A DNA stretch of 64,000 nucleotides, taken from contig CALUJL010000029.1 in NCBI GenBank assembly GCA_944320955.1, positions 62,001-126,000 of the forward strand, in the 5' to 3' direction. Under the pieces are notes generated by a model. It made no database searches. It was given only the letters and a program-made list of their open reading frames with translations, and was not told where the DNA came from. The position numbers and the translations under genes are program-made. Below are positions 1 to 8,257 of this stretch, in pieces; positions within the stretch are counted from its first letter, which is position 1, and the number at the start of each line of letters is the position of its first letter. The DNA is from an uncultured Bacteroidaceae bacterium (GTDB lineage: Bacteria > Bacteroidota > Bacteroidia > Bacteroidales > Bacteroidaceae).

Positions 1-549
1 CAGCTCTTCCACGAGTGTCTGCATGCGCTCTTCAAATTGCCCGCGGTACTTTGTCCCGGCCACGATGGAGGTCATGTCCAACATGACAATGCGTTTGTCG
101 AGAAGGACACGCGGGACGTTGCGTTGGCGAATGCGAATGGCCAAACCTTCTACAATGGCTGTCTTGCCGACGCCGGGTTCTCCGATGAGGATGGGGTTGT
201 TTTTCTTGCGGCGGCTGAGGATTTGCGCTATGCGCTCGATCTCTTTTTCCCGACCGATGACGGGGTCGAGTTTTCCGCTTTCGCTTGCGGCGGTCGCATC
301 AAAGCCATATTTGTCCAGCGTCGGCGTGTTTCCGCCGGCGGCGTAGCGTTTCTGTTCGTTTTTGTTGGCAGGCCTCTCTGCATTGTTGCCTGCTTTTTTT
401 TCATCTTCGTCGTCTGTATCGCTCCACGCATCGTCGCCCAAGTCCATCCGTATCGGGCGGTTTTCCTGCAGGGATGCAGGCTGCGGGCCGACGGATGCCG
501 GGGAAGCGGGGAAATCCTGAAGTCCTTTTCTGAAAATGTGTTTCTTCAT
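1..549 (-). CDS. ClpC-type AAA+ ATPase, N-terminal part (truncated by window edge)
   Basis: Only the first 183 codons are in the window; the gene continues past base 1. After about 75 polar, low-complexity residues the protein enters the first AAA+ module of a Clp/Hsp100 unfoldase. It has the pre-Walker motif [19 protein letters not shown], a Walker A GEPGVGKT and the pore-region segment [14 protein letters not shown]. These are the hallmarks of ClpC/ClpA, which unfold substrates for the ClpP protease. The usual double Clp_N adaptor-binding domain of about 140 residues is absent. The start (cat at 547-549) lies only 48 bp below the kdsA stop, so there is no room for it upstream. The family is certain; ClpA versus ClpC cannot be settled from this fragment. 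Confidence 0.85.
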   Translation of the reverse strand, partial: MKKHIFRKGLQDFPASPASVGPQPASLQENRPIRMDLGDDAWSDTDDEDEKKAGNNAERPANKNEQKRYAAGGNTPTLDKYGFDATAASESGKLDPVIGREKEIERIAQILSRRKKNNPILIGEPGVGKTAIVEGLAIRIRQRNVPRVLLDKRIVMLDMTSIVAGTKYRGQFEERMQTLVEEL

Positions 550-597
550 CTTAATCTGATTATGTAGAGAAAGAGAGCAAGAACCGTGCCAGACTCT

Positions 598-1404
598 CTA
601 TTCCTCCGACACTGCCATGCGAATCCGCACCAGTTTTCTCAACAAGGGCTCGACCAGGTCCAGGCGGAGCATGTTGGCTCCGTCGCTGAGGGCTACGGCG
701 GGATTTTCATGCGTTTCGAGGAAAATGCCGTCTGCTCCGACGGCAATGGCGGCTTTCGCCATGGTTTCTATCAGTTGGGGCATTCCTCCGGTCACGCCGC
801 TGCTCTGGTTGGGCTGCTGGAGGGAGTGGGTGGCGTCCATTACGACCGGGTATCCCAGCGCGCGCATCTGCGGGATTCCCCGGAAGTCCACGACCAGGTC
901 CTGATAGCCGAAGGTGGTCCCGCGTTCTGTGAGCAGGACATTGGGATTGCCGCTCTCCACCACTTTTTCGGCCGCGTAGCGCATGGCGGCGGGAGAGAGA
1001 AACTGTCCTTTCTTGATGTTGACGGCCTTCCCGGTACGGGCGGCGGCTGTCAAAAGGTCAGTCTGCCGGCAGAGGAATGCCGGGATTTGCAGCATGTCGA
1101 CATATTCGGCGGCCATCCGGGCTTCTTCGGCTGTGTGGATATCGGTCACGACCGGGACTCCGAACTCTTCCCGCACGCGGGCGAGGATTTTCAGGGCTTT
1201 CTCGTCGCCGATTCCGGTGAAGGAGTCCAGCCGCGAGCGGTTGGCTTTCCGGTATGAGCCTTTGAAGACATAGGGAATGTCCAGCTTGCTTGTCGCTATG
1301 GCCAGGCGCTCTGCTATGCGCAGGGCCATGTCTTCTCCCTCGATGACGCAGGGGCCGGCCAGAAGGAAGAAGTTCTTATGGGATGTCAGGTCGGATATTT
1401 TCAT
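598..1404 (-). CDS. kdsA: 3-deoxy-8-phosphooctulonate synthase (KDO-8-P synthase)
   Basis: 268 residues, the normal length for KdsA. It condenses arabinose-5-phosphate with phosphoenolpyruvate to KDO-8-phosphate, the first committed step toward the KDO of lipid A core, in the cytoplasm. Visible family motifs are LLAGPCVIEGE near the N-terminus, the substrate loop KGSYRKANRS, TERGTTFGY and DATHS. The reading frame stays open upstream to 1524, but the family begins just before the LLAGPC motif and that extension overlaps the next gene, so the ATG at 1404 is preferred. It lies between an acyl-CoA synthetase and the Clp ATPase, all on the minus strand. Confidence 0.95.
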   Translation of the reverse strand: MKISDLTSHKNFFLLAGPCVIEGEDMALRIAERLAIATSKLDIPYVFKGSYRKANRSRLDSFTGIGDEKALKILARVREEFGVPVVTDIHTAEEARMAAEYVDMLQIPAFLCRQTDLLTAAARTGKAVNIKKGQFLSPAAMRYAAEKVVESGNPNVLLTERGTTFGYQDLVVDFRGIPQMRALGYPVVMDATHSLQQPNQSSGVTGGMPQLIETMAKAAIAVGADGIFLETHENPAVALSDGANMLRLDLVEPLLRKLVRIRMAVSEE

Positions 1405-1438
1405 GATTTCCAGTTTGTAATGCGGAAAGAAAGGGTGG

Positions 1439-3085
1439 TCAGGAGTAGAGGTAGCGCTTGATGCTCCGCTTGGGTGTCTTCTCGAATTCCTCGTCGCGCA
1501 GTTCGATTTGGGATATTTGTGCATAGCCGGGCAACGACTGGTTGGCCGTTTTCCGGTTTTCTTCCATTTGGTTTTCGATTTGTTCCCGGCTCAGTCCGGA
1601 GTGTGCCGCCTCGTCGTGGTCGGGATAGACGAGGGCTACGAGTTTCTCCCCGCGTTGTACGACCAGATTTTCGGCCACGAGGGGCAGTTCGCCCAGCTGT
1701 TCTTCTATCTCTTCGGGGTAGATATTCTGTCCGTTGCTGCCCAGGAGCATGTTTTTGCTGCGTCCTTTGATGAAAAGGTTTCCTTCGGCGTCCATCAGCC
1801 CCAGGTCGCCGGTGTGGAGCCAGCCGTCGGGGTCGATGGTCTCCCGCGTCAGTTCGGGATTCTTGTAGTAGCCGGTCATGAGATTGGCGCCGCGGCAGAG
1901 AATTTCGCCTGTGCCGGTCTCCGGATCGGGCCGGTCTATCCGTACTTCCATGCGGGGCGCGGCTTTTCCGCAGCTGCCGGGGGCAAAGCGCTGCCAGTCT
2001 TCGTAGCTGATGATGGGGCCGCATTCGGTCATCCCGTAGCCCACGGTGTAGGGGAAGCCTATGTCGTGGAGGAAAGTCTCTATCTTCTGGTTGAAAGCGG
2101 CCCCGCCTACTACGATGAGCTGCACCTTCCCGCCGAATGCCGCCAGCATCTGCTCGCGCACGCTGGAGCGTATCTTGTCGCTCACGAGGGGAACGTGGAG
2201 CAGGAGCTTCATGGTCGTGGTTTCCAGGCGGGGAAGGACGCCTTTGCGGATGATCTTCTCTATGATCAGCGGCACGGTGACGATGATGTCGGGCTTGACT
2301 TCGGAAAAGGCCTTGAAGATGATCTGCGGGCTGGGGATGCGGGTCAGGAAATAGATGTGCATCCCGGTGCAAATCTCATATAAAAACTCGAAAGCCATGC
2401 CGTAGGCGTGCGCCAGCGGCAGGATGGAGACTATTTTGTCGCCTGCTTTCAGCCGGAGCGCTTCCTGCGCGAAGCGGACGTTGGAGTGGAGCGAACGGTA
2501 GGGCAGCATGACTCCCTTGGACTGGCTGGACGTGCCCGAGGTGTAGTTGATGAGTGCCAGGTCTCCGGCCTTGCAGGGAGGATAGTGCACGTCGTCTTTC
2601 GTGAAATGTGCCGGGAATTTCCTGCCGTACAGTTCGTTCAGGTGCTGCCGGGCGTAGAGTATCTTTTCGGACCGCATGGCCACGGGGTCGAAATCGTCTA
2701 CTTCGAATATTCCTTCCAGGGCGGGCATCTGTTCCGGGTCTATCTGCGTGCGCACCACGTTGCCGACGAACAGGAGGCGCGCCTCGCTGTGGTTGACCAG
2801 GTGGTGGATGGCTTCCGGCCGGAACTCGTGGAGGATCGGCACGGCCACGGCCCCATACGTGAGTGTGGCCAGGAAGGCTACGGCCCAGTGGGCGCTGTTG
2901 CGCCCGCAGATAGCTATCTTGTCGCCCGGGCGGATGCCGCCTTCTTCGAAGAGGATGTGCAGTTTTTCTATTTTCCGGGCCAGGTCCTTGTATTGCAGTG
3001 TGGCGCCCTGGTAGTCGGTCAGTGCGTCCAGATCCCAGTTTGCCTTGAGGCTTTTTTCCAAAAGGGAGATGAAGGTTTCTTCCAT
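1439..3085 (-). CDS. AMP-binding long-chain acyl-CoA synthetase
   Basis: 548 residues of the ANL adenylate-forming superfamily. It activates a fatty acid as an acyl-adenylate and transfers it to CoA. The phosphate-binding loop YTSGTSSQSKG is at residues 181-191, the A5 motif GYGMTECGP at 349-357, then the TGDLG motif and hinge KNMLLGSNGQNIYPEE. The C-terminal catalytic lysine is probably in PKRSIKRY. It resembles bacterial FadD-type long-chain enzymes; substrate chain length cannot be read from sequence. The frame is open upstream to 3265, but that part translates intergenic repeat units. A TAnnTTTG element at 3130-3137 sits upstream of the ATG at 3085, so the shorter start is chosen. Confidence 0.9.
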   Translation of the reverse strand: MEETFISLLEKSLKANWDLDALTDYQGATLQYKDLARKIEKLHILFEEGGIRPGDKIAICGRNSAHWAVAFLATLTYGAVAVPILHEFRPEAIHHLVNHSEARLLFVGNVVRTQIDPEQMPALEGIFEVDDFDPVAMRSEKILYARQHLNELYGRKFPAHFTKDDVHYPPCKAGDLALINYTSGTSSQSKGVMLPYRSLHSNVRFAQEALRLKAGDKIVSILPLAHAYGMAFEFLYEICTGMHIYFLTRIPSPQIIFKAFSEVKPDIIVTVPLIIEKIIRKGVLPRLETTTMKLLLHVPLVSDKIRSSVREQMLAAFGGKVQLIVVGGAAFNQKIETFLHDIGFPYTVGYGMTECGPIISYEDWQRFAPGSCGKAAPRMEVRIDRPDPETGTGEILCRGANLMTGYYKNPELTRETIDPDGWLHTGDLGLMDAEGNLFIKGRSKNMLLGSNGQNIYPEEIEEQLGELPLVAENLVVQRGEKLVALVYPDHDEAAHSGLSREQIENQMEENRKTANQSLPGYAQISQIELRDEEFEKTPKRSIKRYLYS

Positions 3086-3129
3086 ATCTATATATGTGCG
3101 TGGCAGAAGTGCTCTACGGGTTAGAGTTG

Positions 3130-3137
3130 CAAATATA
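3130..3137 (-). promoter_or_regulatory. Bacteroidota -7 promoter element for the acyl-CoA synthetase
   Basis: On the minus strand this reads TATATTTG, matching TAnnTTTG. A TTTC at 3161-3164 is a possible -33 box, though the 23-nt spacing is slightly long. It predicts a leader of about 40 nt before the ATG at 3085. Confidence 0.55.
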
Positions 3138-3156
3138 CTCCTTTTTCTCCGAACTG

Positions 3157-3280
3157 GGAAGAAATCGGGCGGCTTTTGCCGGATATGCGGAAAAAAGTCC
3201 TTGCGCTTTCCGGGAAAAGCGGCAGGACTTTTGCCGGAAACCTCCGGGACTTTTTTCTGAAACATGCCGGGGTTTTTCCG
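3157..3280. repeat. Intergenic hairpin-repeat locus A (about 5 degenerate 24-bp units)
   Basis: Tandem units of about 24 bp begin with GGAAA-like sequence and end with TTTTGCC/TTTTCCG-like sequence around a GC-rich core (cggcagga or its complement). Units in opposite orientation pair: 3193-3209 with 3216-3232 gives 8 bp, two mismatches, then 7 bp. The locus lies between the divergent acyl-CoA synthetase and DUF4494 genes and belongs to a family seen at seven places in this window. Confidence 0.75.
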
Positions 3281-3303
3281 CGCCCCCTTTCGGCTTTATT
3301 TCT

Positions 3304-3311
3304 TACCTTTG
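3304..3311 (+). promoter_or_regulatory. Bacteroidota -7 promoter element for DUF4494-yggS
   Basis: Reads TACCTTTG, matching TAnnTTTG, 38 bp before the DUF4494 start. No well-spaced TTTG -33 box is seen; that region consists of repeat locus A. Confidence 0.5.
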
Positions 3312-3349
3312 CCCGGAAAATCCGAATAACAGTACGTAAAGAAGACGAT

Positions 3350-3811
3350 ATGCACAACTGGTTTGAATGCAAGATCAAGTATGAGAAGACATTGGAGAGC
3401 GGGATGGTCAAGAAAGTGACCGAGCCGTATCTGGTAGATGCCCTGACCTTCACGGAAGCGGAGGCGCGCATCCTGGAAGAGATACGTCCGTTCATGTCCG
3501 GCGAGTTCGAAGTGAGCGACATCAAGCGCGCCCGCTACAGCGAGCTCTTCGACGACGGGCAGGGCGACCGCTGGTATAAGTGCAAAGTGCAGTTCATCAC
3601 GCTCGACGAGAAGAGCGGGGCGGAGAAGAAGACTGCCACTCAGATGCTCGTGCGGGCCGGGGACTTGCGCGAGGCGGTGAAGAATCTGGACGAGGGCATG
3701 CGCGGCACGATGGCGGACTACGAGATTGCCGCCGTGCAGGAGACGGCCATCATGGATGTCTTCCCCTTCGGCGAGAAAGCGCAGGGGGCGGCGCCGGAAG
3801 TAGCGGAGTGA
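3350..3811 (+). CDS. DUF4494 family protein
   Basis: 153 residues, cytoplasmic-looking, with no signal peptide or membrane segment. It begins MHNWFECKIKYEKTLESG and carries a second similar segment, WYKCKVQFITLDEKSG, so the protein looks like a two-part repeat of the same beta-strand pattern. This is the pattern of DUF4494, a family I know from Bacteroidota with no assigned function. The ATG at 3350 is the first after a TACCTTTG promoter element. Five bases separate its stop from yggS, so the two genes are probably one transcript. Confidence 0.75.
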   Translation: MHNWFECKIKYEKTLESGMVKKVTEPYLVDALTFTEAEARILEEIRPFMSGEFEVSDIKRARYSELFDDGQGDRWYKCKVQFITLDEKSGAEKKTATQMLVRAGDLREAVKNLDEGMRGTMADYEIAAVQETAIMDVFPFGEKAQGAAPEVAE

Positions 3812-3816
3812 GGCGG

Positions 3817-4497
3817 ATGATGAGTGTAGCTGAGAATTTGCGCGCCGTGCGCGCCACGCTGCCCCGGGGGGTGCGCCTTCTGGCCGTCTCGAAGTTTCAT
3901 CCGGCCGGGGTCTTGCAGGAAGCCTACGATGCCGGCCAGCGCCTCTTCGGCGAGAGCCGCGTGCAGGAGCTGGCGGCCAAGCGGGAGCTGCTGCCGGCCG
4001 ACGTGGAATGGCACTTCATAGGCCATCTGCAGACGAACAAGATCAAGTACATGATACCTTTTGTCCACACGATCCACGCCGTGGACAGCCTGAAGCTGCT
4101 CTCCGAGATAGGCCGTCAGGCGGAAAAGGCCGGGCGGACGGAGCCCGTGCGGGTGCTTTTGCAGCTCCACGTGGCCCGCGAGGAGACGAAGTTCGGCTTT
4201 ACCCCCGACGAATGCCGCGCGATGCTCGAAGGCGGCGCATGGCGGAGCGTCTCGCCGCTGGTCCGTCTGGCCGGGGTGATGGCCATGGCGAGCAATGTGG
4301 ACGACACGGCGCAGATCCGGGCCGAGTTTCGCGAGGTGGCGGCTTTCTTCCGCGAAGCGAAGAGCCGCTTCTTTGCCGGCGATGCGGAGTTCCGGGAAAT
4401 ATCCATGGGCATGTCGCACGATTATCCCATAGCCGTGGAAGAGGGGAGCACGATGGTGCGCGTCGGCACGCGCATCTTCGGCGAGCGGGCATACTGA
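3817..4497 (+). CDS. yggS: YggS/PLPBP family pyridoxal-phosphate homeostasis protein
   Basis: 226 residues. This cytosolic family binds pyridoxal 5'-phosphate without being an enzyme and balances PLP and amino/keto acid pools. The PLP lysine lies in LLAVSKFHP, followed by LFGESRVQE, the HFIGHLQTNKIK motif and the late SMGMSHDYPIAVEEG and VRVGTRIFG segments, all typical. Two ATGs follow each other at 3817 and 3820; either could be the start. It is coupled to the upstream DUF4494 gene (5-bp gap) and ends at a bidirectional terminator facing pyrH. Confidence 0.93.
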   Translation: MMSVAENLRAVRATLPRGVRLLAVSKFHPAGVLQEAYDAGQRLFGESRVQELAAKRELLPADVEWHFIGHLQTNKIKYMIPFVHTIHAVDSLKLLSEIGRQAEKAGRTEPVRVLLQLHVAREETKFGFTPDECRAMLEGGAWRSVSPLVRLAGVMAMASNVDDTAQIRAEFREVAAFFREAKSRFFAGDAEFREISMGMSHDYPIAVEEGSTMVRVGTRIFGERAY

Positions 4498-4532
4498 CCT
4501 TCTGGCGTGCCCCCTTAGGGACTGGAAAAAGG

Positions 4533-4566
4533 AAAGGCGGCCGGGAGAGATGCCCGGGCCGCCTTT
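4533..4566. terminator. Bidirectional intrinsic terminator between yggS and pyrH
   Basis: AAAGGCGGCC (4533-4542) pairs with GGCCGCCTTT (4557-4566), and GGG/CCC extends the stem inward with one bulge. It sits between the convergent stops of yggS and pyrH and can serve both. Confidence 0.8.
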
Positions 4567-4587
4567 GCCGTATGGGACGGGGCGGGG

Positions 4588-5295
4588 TCAGTTGTGCACG
4601 AGGGTGCCGACAGGCTGGCCTTCTACCACTTTGCGCAGGTTGCCCACGGTGTCCATGTCGAACACGATGATGGGCAGATTGTTTTCCTTGCACATCGTGG
4701 TGGCCGTCAGGTCCATCACTTTCAGCCCGCGGGTGTAGATTTCGTCGTACGTGATGTCGCTGAACTTCACGGCCGTGGGGTCTTTCTCGGGGTCGGCGGT
4801 GTAGATGCCGTCGACGCGCGTGCCCTTGAGCATGACGTCGGCTTCGATTTCGATGCCGCGCAGCGAGGAGCCGGTGTCGGTGGTGAAGAAGGGGTTTCCT
4901 GTCCCGGCGGAGAAGATGGCCACTTCGCCGGCTTCGAGCACTTCGATGGCGCGCCACTTGTTGTAGAACTCCCCGATGGGCTCCATGCGGACTGCCGTAA
5001 GCACGCGGTTTTTCACGCCGAGGCTTCCGAGGGTGGAGCTGAGGGCGAGGCTGTTGATGACCGTGGCCAACATGCCCATCTGGTCGCCTTTTACACGGTC
5101 GAAGCCCTTCGATGCGCCGCTCAGGCCGCGGAAGATGTTGCCGCCGCCTATGACGATGCCTGTCTGCACGCCCAGGTCGTGGATTTCCTTTATCTGCGCG
5201 GCATATTCGCCCAGGCGGTTCTCGTCGATGCCGTATTGCTTTTTGCCCATCAGGCTTTCGCCGCTGAGCTTGAGAAGGATGCGTTTGTACTTCAT
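4588..5295 (-). CDS. pyrH: Uridylate kinase
   Basis: 235 residues, the usual length for bacterial UMP kinase, which phosphorylates UMP to UDP in pyrimidine nucleotide synthesis. Amino-acid-kinase-fold motifs are present: KLSGESLMG at the N-terminus, IGGGNIFRG for phosphate binding, and DVMLKGTRVDGIYTADPE near the nucleotide site. It is the last gene of a minus-strand run that includes porW, porX, tsaE and birA (27-bp gap to birA), and ends before a strong terminator. Confidence 0.96.
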   Translation of the reverse strand: MKYKRILLKLSGESLMGKKQYGIDENRLGEYAAQIKEIHDLGVQTGIVIGGGNIFRGLSGASKGFDRVKGDQMGMLATVINSLALSSTLGSLGVKNRVLTAVRMEPIGEFYNKWRAIEVLEAGEVAIFSAGTGNPFFTTDTGSSLRGIEIEADVMLKGTRVDGIYTADPEKDPTAVKFSDITYDEIYTRGLKVMDLTATTMCKENNLPIIVFDMDTVGNLRKVVEGQPVGTLVHN

Positions 5296-5322
5296 GTTGC
5301 AGTGAGTGTTTTTATGATTGGT

Positions 5323-6162
5323 TCAGGAATTGGCTGGGTGTTCCGGCAGGTATTCCACTTCCTTGAAGTAGTATCCGCCCAGAGTGCCGTCGTCGCGCCG
5401 CAGGAAGAGCTGCCCGTCGGGCTCCACGTGGTCGATGACGGCCCGGAAGGTGCCTCTGCCGTCGGCGAAGGGGTGGGGGGCCTGGTCGTTGCGGTACAGG
5501 CGCCGGGCATATTCTGCGTCGAGGTTCCCGGTGTAGGTGCCGCTGCCGTAGTCGGCCCGGAGCTGTTCGTAGTGCCTCTTGAGGCAGGCCATGACGTGGC
5601 TGAGCACGAGGTCGGTCTGAACTTCGCGGCCGAGAATCTGCAGGAGGGATACGGGATTGGGCGCGTCGCTGCGGAACTCTTCTTGGTTGACGTTGATGCC
5701 TATACCTATTATACTATGCCGTATGCCCGAGGGGCAGAGGTCGTGCTCGATGAGTATGCCGCAGATTTTTTTCCCGCCGCAGTAGATGTCGTTGGGCCAT
5801 TTGACGGTAAAGCGGGACTCCGGAGCCAGTTTTCCCAAAGCCTCGGCCACGGCCAGGGATACGACCTGCGAAATGCGGAACTGCTCGGCCACCGGCAGGA
5901 AATCCGGCTGCAGGAGCGTGCTCATCAGCAGGTTCTTTTTCGGTTCGCTCTCCCAGTTGTTCCCCCGCTGGCCGCGTCCGCCGGTCTGGAATGCGGCGGT
6001 AATGGTGAAATATTCGGGCAATTCGGGAGCGCCCGCGCCCGGTTCGCCGATCATCTGCGGCGAAGTGCTGTCGTCGATGGCCTCGCGCAGGGAAAGGTTG
6101 GTCGACTCTGTCTGCATCAGGTGGATGCGTATGAAATTGGCTTGGTCGAAAATGCAGCTCAT
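5323..6162 (-). CDS. birA: Biotin--[acetyl-CoA-carboxylase] ligase
   Basis: 279 residues; transfers biotin to the carboxyl carrier protein of acetyl-CoA carboxylase. It shows the biotin-adenylate loop GGRGQRGNNWES and the catalytic segment KWPNDIYCGGKKICGILIE. There is no N-terminal winged-helix domain, so this is a class I ligase without the biotin-repressor function of E. coli BirA. Ten bases separate it from tsaE upstream. Confidence 0.93.
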   Translation of the reverse strand: MSCIFDQANFIRIHLMQTESTNLSLREAIDDSTSPQMIGEPGAGAPELPEYFTITAAFQTGGRGQRGNNWESEPKKNLLMSTLLQPDFLPVAEQFRISQVVSLAVAEALGKLAPESRFTVKWPNDIYCGGKKICGILIEHDLCPSGIRHSIIGIGINVNQEEFRSDAPNPVSLLQILGREVQTDLVLSHVMACLKRHYEQLRADYGSGTYTGNLDAEYARRLYRNDQAPHPFADGRGTFRAVIDHVEPDGQLFLRRDDGTLGGYYFKEVEYLPEHPANS

Positions 6163-6172
6163 GGCTTGATGC

Positions 6173-6604
6173 TTATGGGAGTTGGAGGAGCGGTTCGGTC
6201 CTCAGGCGGCGCGTGCCTTCGGGCGTTTCCTCTATGGTTACTTTCACTGTATCTTCGGGTAGCAGCTCTTCGATCAGCTCCGGCCATTCGATGAAGCAGA
6301 GGGCACCGCTGTAGAAGTAGTCTTCGTAGCCGAAATCATAGGCCTCCTCCGGTTTGTTGATGCGGTAGAAGTCGAAATGGTAGATTAACTCTCCGGTCGT
6401 ATCGGAGCGGTATTCGTTGACAAGGGAGAAGGTGGGGGAGTTTACCTCATCGGCCACGCCGAGTTCCCGGCATACGGCTTTGATGAAAGTGGTCTTGCCG
6501 GCTCCCATTTTGCCATAGAGGGCAAACAGCGTGTGCCCGTCCATTTCCCGGACAAAGCTGCGGGCGGCCTCGTGGATCTCTTCAAGAGAAAAAGTAAGGT
6601 TCAT
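6173..6604 (-). CDS. tsaE: tRNA threonylcarbamoyladenosine biosynthesis ATPase TsaE
   Basis: 143 residues. TsaE is the ATPase that cycles the TsaB-TsaD complex making t6A37 in ANN-reading tRNAs. A Walker A motif [11 protein letters not shown] lies in the first third, followed by [10 protein letters not shown] and HFDFYRI, both typical of the family. It sits between porX (52-bp gap) and birA (10-bp gap) in the same run. Confidence 0.94.
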   Translation of the reverse strand: MNLTFSLEEIHEAARSFVREMDGHTLFALYGKMGAGKTTFIKAVCRELGVADEVNSPTFSLVNEYRSDTTGELIYHFDFYRINKPEEAYDFGYEDYFYSGALCFIEWPELIEELLPEDTVKVTIEETPEGTRRLRTEPLLQLP

Positions 6605-6656
6605 ATCGGATTCAAAATATTCGTTTGCACTTTTCTTCCGTCCTTGCTCCGCGGCA

Positions 6657-8207
6657 TCAGCGCCCCTTGGGCTGGAGTGTGATGAAGGGGATGATCATTT
6701 CCTCCATCGAGATGCCCCCGTGCTGGAAAGTGTTGGAGTAATAGGAAACGTAGTAGTTGTAATTGTTCGGATAGGCAAAGAAATCCCGTCCTCCCGCAAA
6801 GATATAGGACGTGCTGACGTTGAGTTTCGGCAATTCCACTTCCGCCGGGTTGCGGATCTCGAAGACTTGCTTCGGATTGTAGCTTAGGTTTTTCCCCAGC
6901 TTGTAGCGGAGATTGGTGTTGGTGTTGCGGTCGCCGATTACTTTCACCGGGTTGTTCACGCAGATTGTGCCGTGGTCGGTGGTCAGGAACACCTTGTATC
7001 CGCTGTGGGCCATGGCCCGGAACAAATCCCGTATGGATGAATGGCGGAACCACGACTGCGTAATGGAGCGGTAGGCCGCATCGGACGAGGCCAACTCCTT
7101 CACCATTCGCGAATCGGTGCGGGCGTGGGAGAGCATGTCGATGAAGTTTACGACAATCACGTTGAGGTCGTTGTGAAGCAACTGCCGGAAATTGCCTAAA
7201 AGCTTCTCCCCGTAGGAAGATTCGTTGATCTTATGGTAAGAGAAGCTGTCCTTTCGGCGATAACGCTCTATGTGGACACGGATAAGCGGCTCTTCGTTCA
7301 GGTTTTTCCCTTCCTCCGAGTCTTCGTCGACCCACAGGTCCGGGAACATTTCGGCCATCTTGTTGGGCATCAGCCCGGAGAAGATGGCATTTCGGGCGTA
7401 TTGCGTCGCCGTGGGCAGTATGCTGTAGTAGAGTTCCTCTTCGGCGGTGAAGTCTTCGGCCAGGTATTTGCTGATGGAGCGCCACTGGTCGTAGCGGAAG
7501 TTGTCGATGACTACCAGAAAGACCTTCTCCCCGCGGTCCAAAGCGGGGAAGATTTTCTTCTTAAACAGGTCGGGACTCATCATCGGCCGCCGGTTGGGAT
7601 GCTTGATCCAGTCCACATAATTCCGTTTGACGAACTTCACGAAAGCGGAATTGGCTTCGGTTTTCTGCATGGAAAGCAGCTCGTTCATCCCTCCCTCGGC
7701 CGTTTCGAGTTCCAACTCCCAGTAGACAAGACGCTTGTACACCTCCATCCAGTCTTCGGCCGTAAGGGAATCGTTGATTTGCATGCCGATTTGTCCGAAG
7801 TTCTGCTGATAACCGCTGTTGACCGCTTCCGTTTCGATCTCTTTGCGGTGCAGGTTTTTCTTAATGGAGAGCAGAATCTGGTTAGGGTTCACGGGTTTTA
7901 TCAAATAGTCGGCTATTTTTGCCCCGATCGCTTGGTCCATTATGTTTTCCTCTTCGCTTTTCGTGATCATCACTACCGGAACCATGGGGCGGACTTCCTT
8001 TATTTTCTGAAGGGTCTCCAGTCCGCTCAGTCCGGGCATGTTCTCGTCCAGAAAGATCAGGTCGAAATCGTTTTCCCGGCACATGTCTACGGCATCGATG
8101 CCGTTGGTCACGGTCGTAACCTCATAGCCTTTGCTTTCCAGGAAAAGCACATGCGGCTTCAGGATGTCTATCTCATCGTCGGCCCATAGCAGTCTTTCTT
8201 TAGTCAT
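6657..8207 (-). CDS. porX: PorX, T9SS response regulator with PglZ domain
   Basis: 516 residues. Residues 1-120 are a receiver domain with acidic pair D10/D11, phospho-acceptor D54 in IFLDENMPG, and conserved K104 in YLIKPVNP. A helical linker follows. From about residue 200 comes a PglZ/alkaline-phosphatase-superfamily domain with [13 protein letters not shown] and [12 protein letters not shown]. This architecture defines PorX, which with the histidine kinase PorY controls type IX secretion genes in Porphyromonas gingivalis; its PglZ domain has been reported as a metal-dependent phosphodiesterase. No porY lies in the window. The gene is 50 bp downstream of the porW/sprE-like gene and probably shares its transcript. 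Confidence 0.9.
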   Translation of the reverse strand: MTKERLLWADDEIDILKPHVLFLESKGYEVTTVTNGIDAVDMCRENDFDLIFLDENMPGLSGLETLQKIKEVRPMVPVVMITKSEEENIMDQAIGAKIADYLIKPVNPNQILLSIKKNLHRKEIETEAVNSGYQQNFGQIGMQINDSLTAEDWMEVYKRLVYWELELETAEGGMNELLSMQKTEANSAFVKFVKRNYVDWIKHPNRRPMMSPDLFKKKIFPALDRGEKVFLVVIDNFRYDQWRSISKYLAEDFTAEEELYYSILPTATQYARNAIFSGLMPNKMAEMFPDLWVDEDSEEGKNLNEEPLIRVHIERYRRKDSFSYHKINESSYGEKLLGNFRQLLHNDLNVIVVNFIDMLSHARTDSRMVKELASSDAAYRSITQSWFRHSSIRDLFRAMAHSGYKVFLTTDHGTICVNNPVKVIGDRNTNTNLRYKLGKNLSYNPKQVFEIRNPAEVELPKLNVSTSYIFAGGRDFFAYPNNYNYYVSYYSNTFQHGGISMEEMIIPFITLQPKGR

Positions 8208-8257
8208 CGCAAGTCTCTTTCATTATATTTATAGAGGGTCTTTCTGTCTCCTGTCCG

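Noticed and set aside
3086-3265. N-terminal extension of the acyl-CoA synthetase by 60 residues
   Set aside because: The extension translates repeat locus A and lies above the predicted promoter. Similar SGKSPAAF/KRKDFF-like strings appear wherever the repeats are translated.
4594-6294. Long open frame of 566 codons on the plus strand over pyrH and birA
   Set aside because: It is antisense to two well-recognised genes; high GC third positions keep the opposite strand open. The translation shows no domain.
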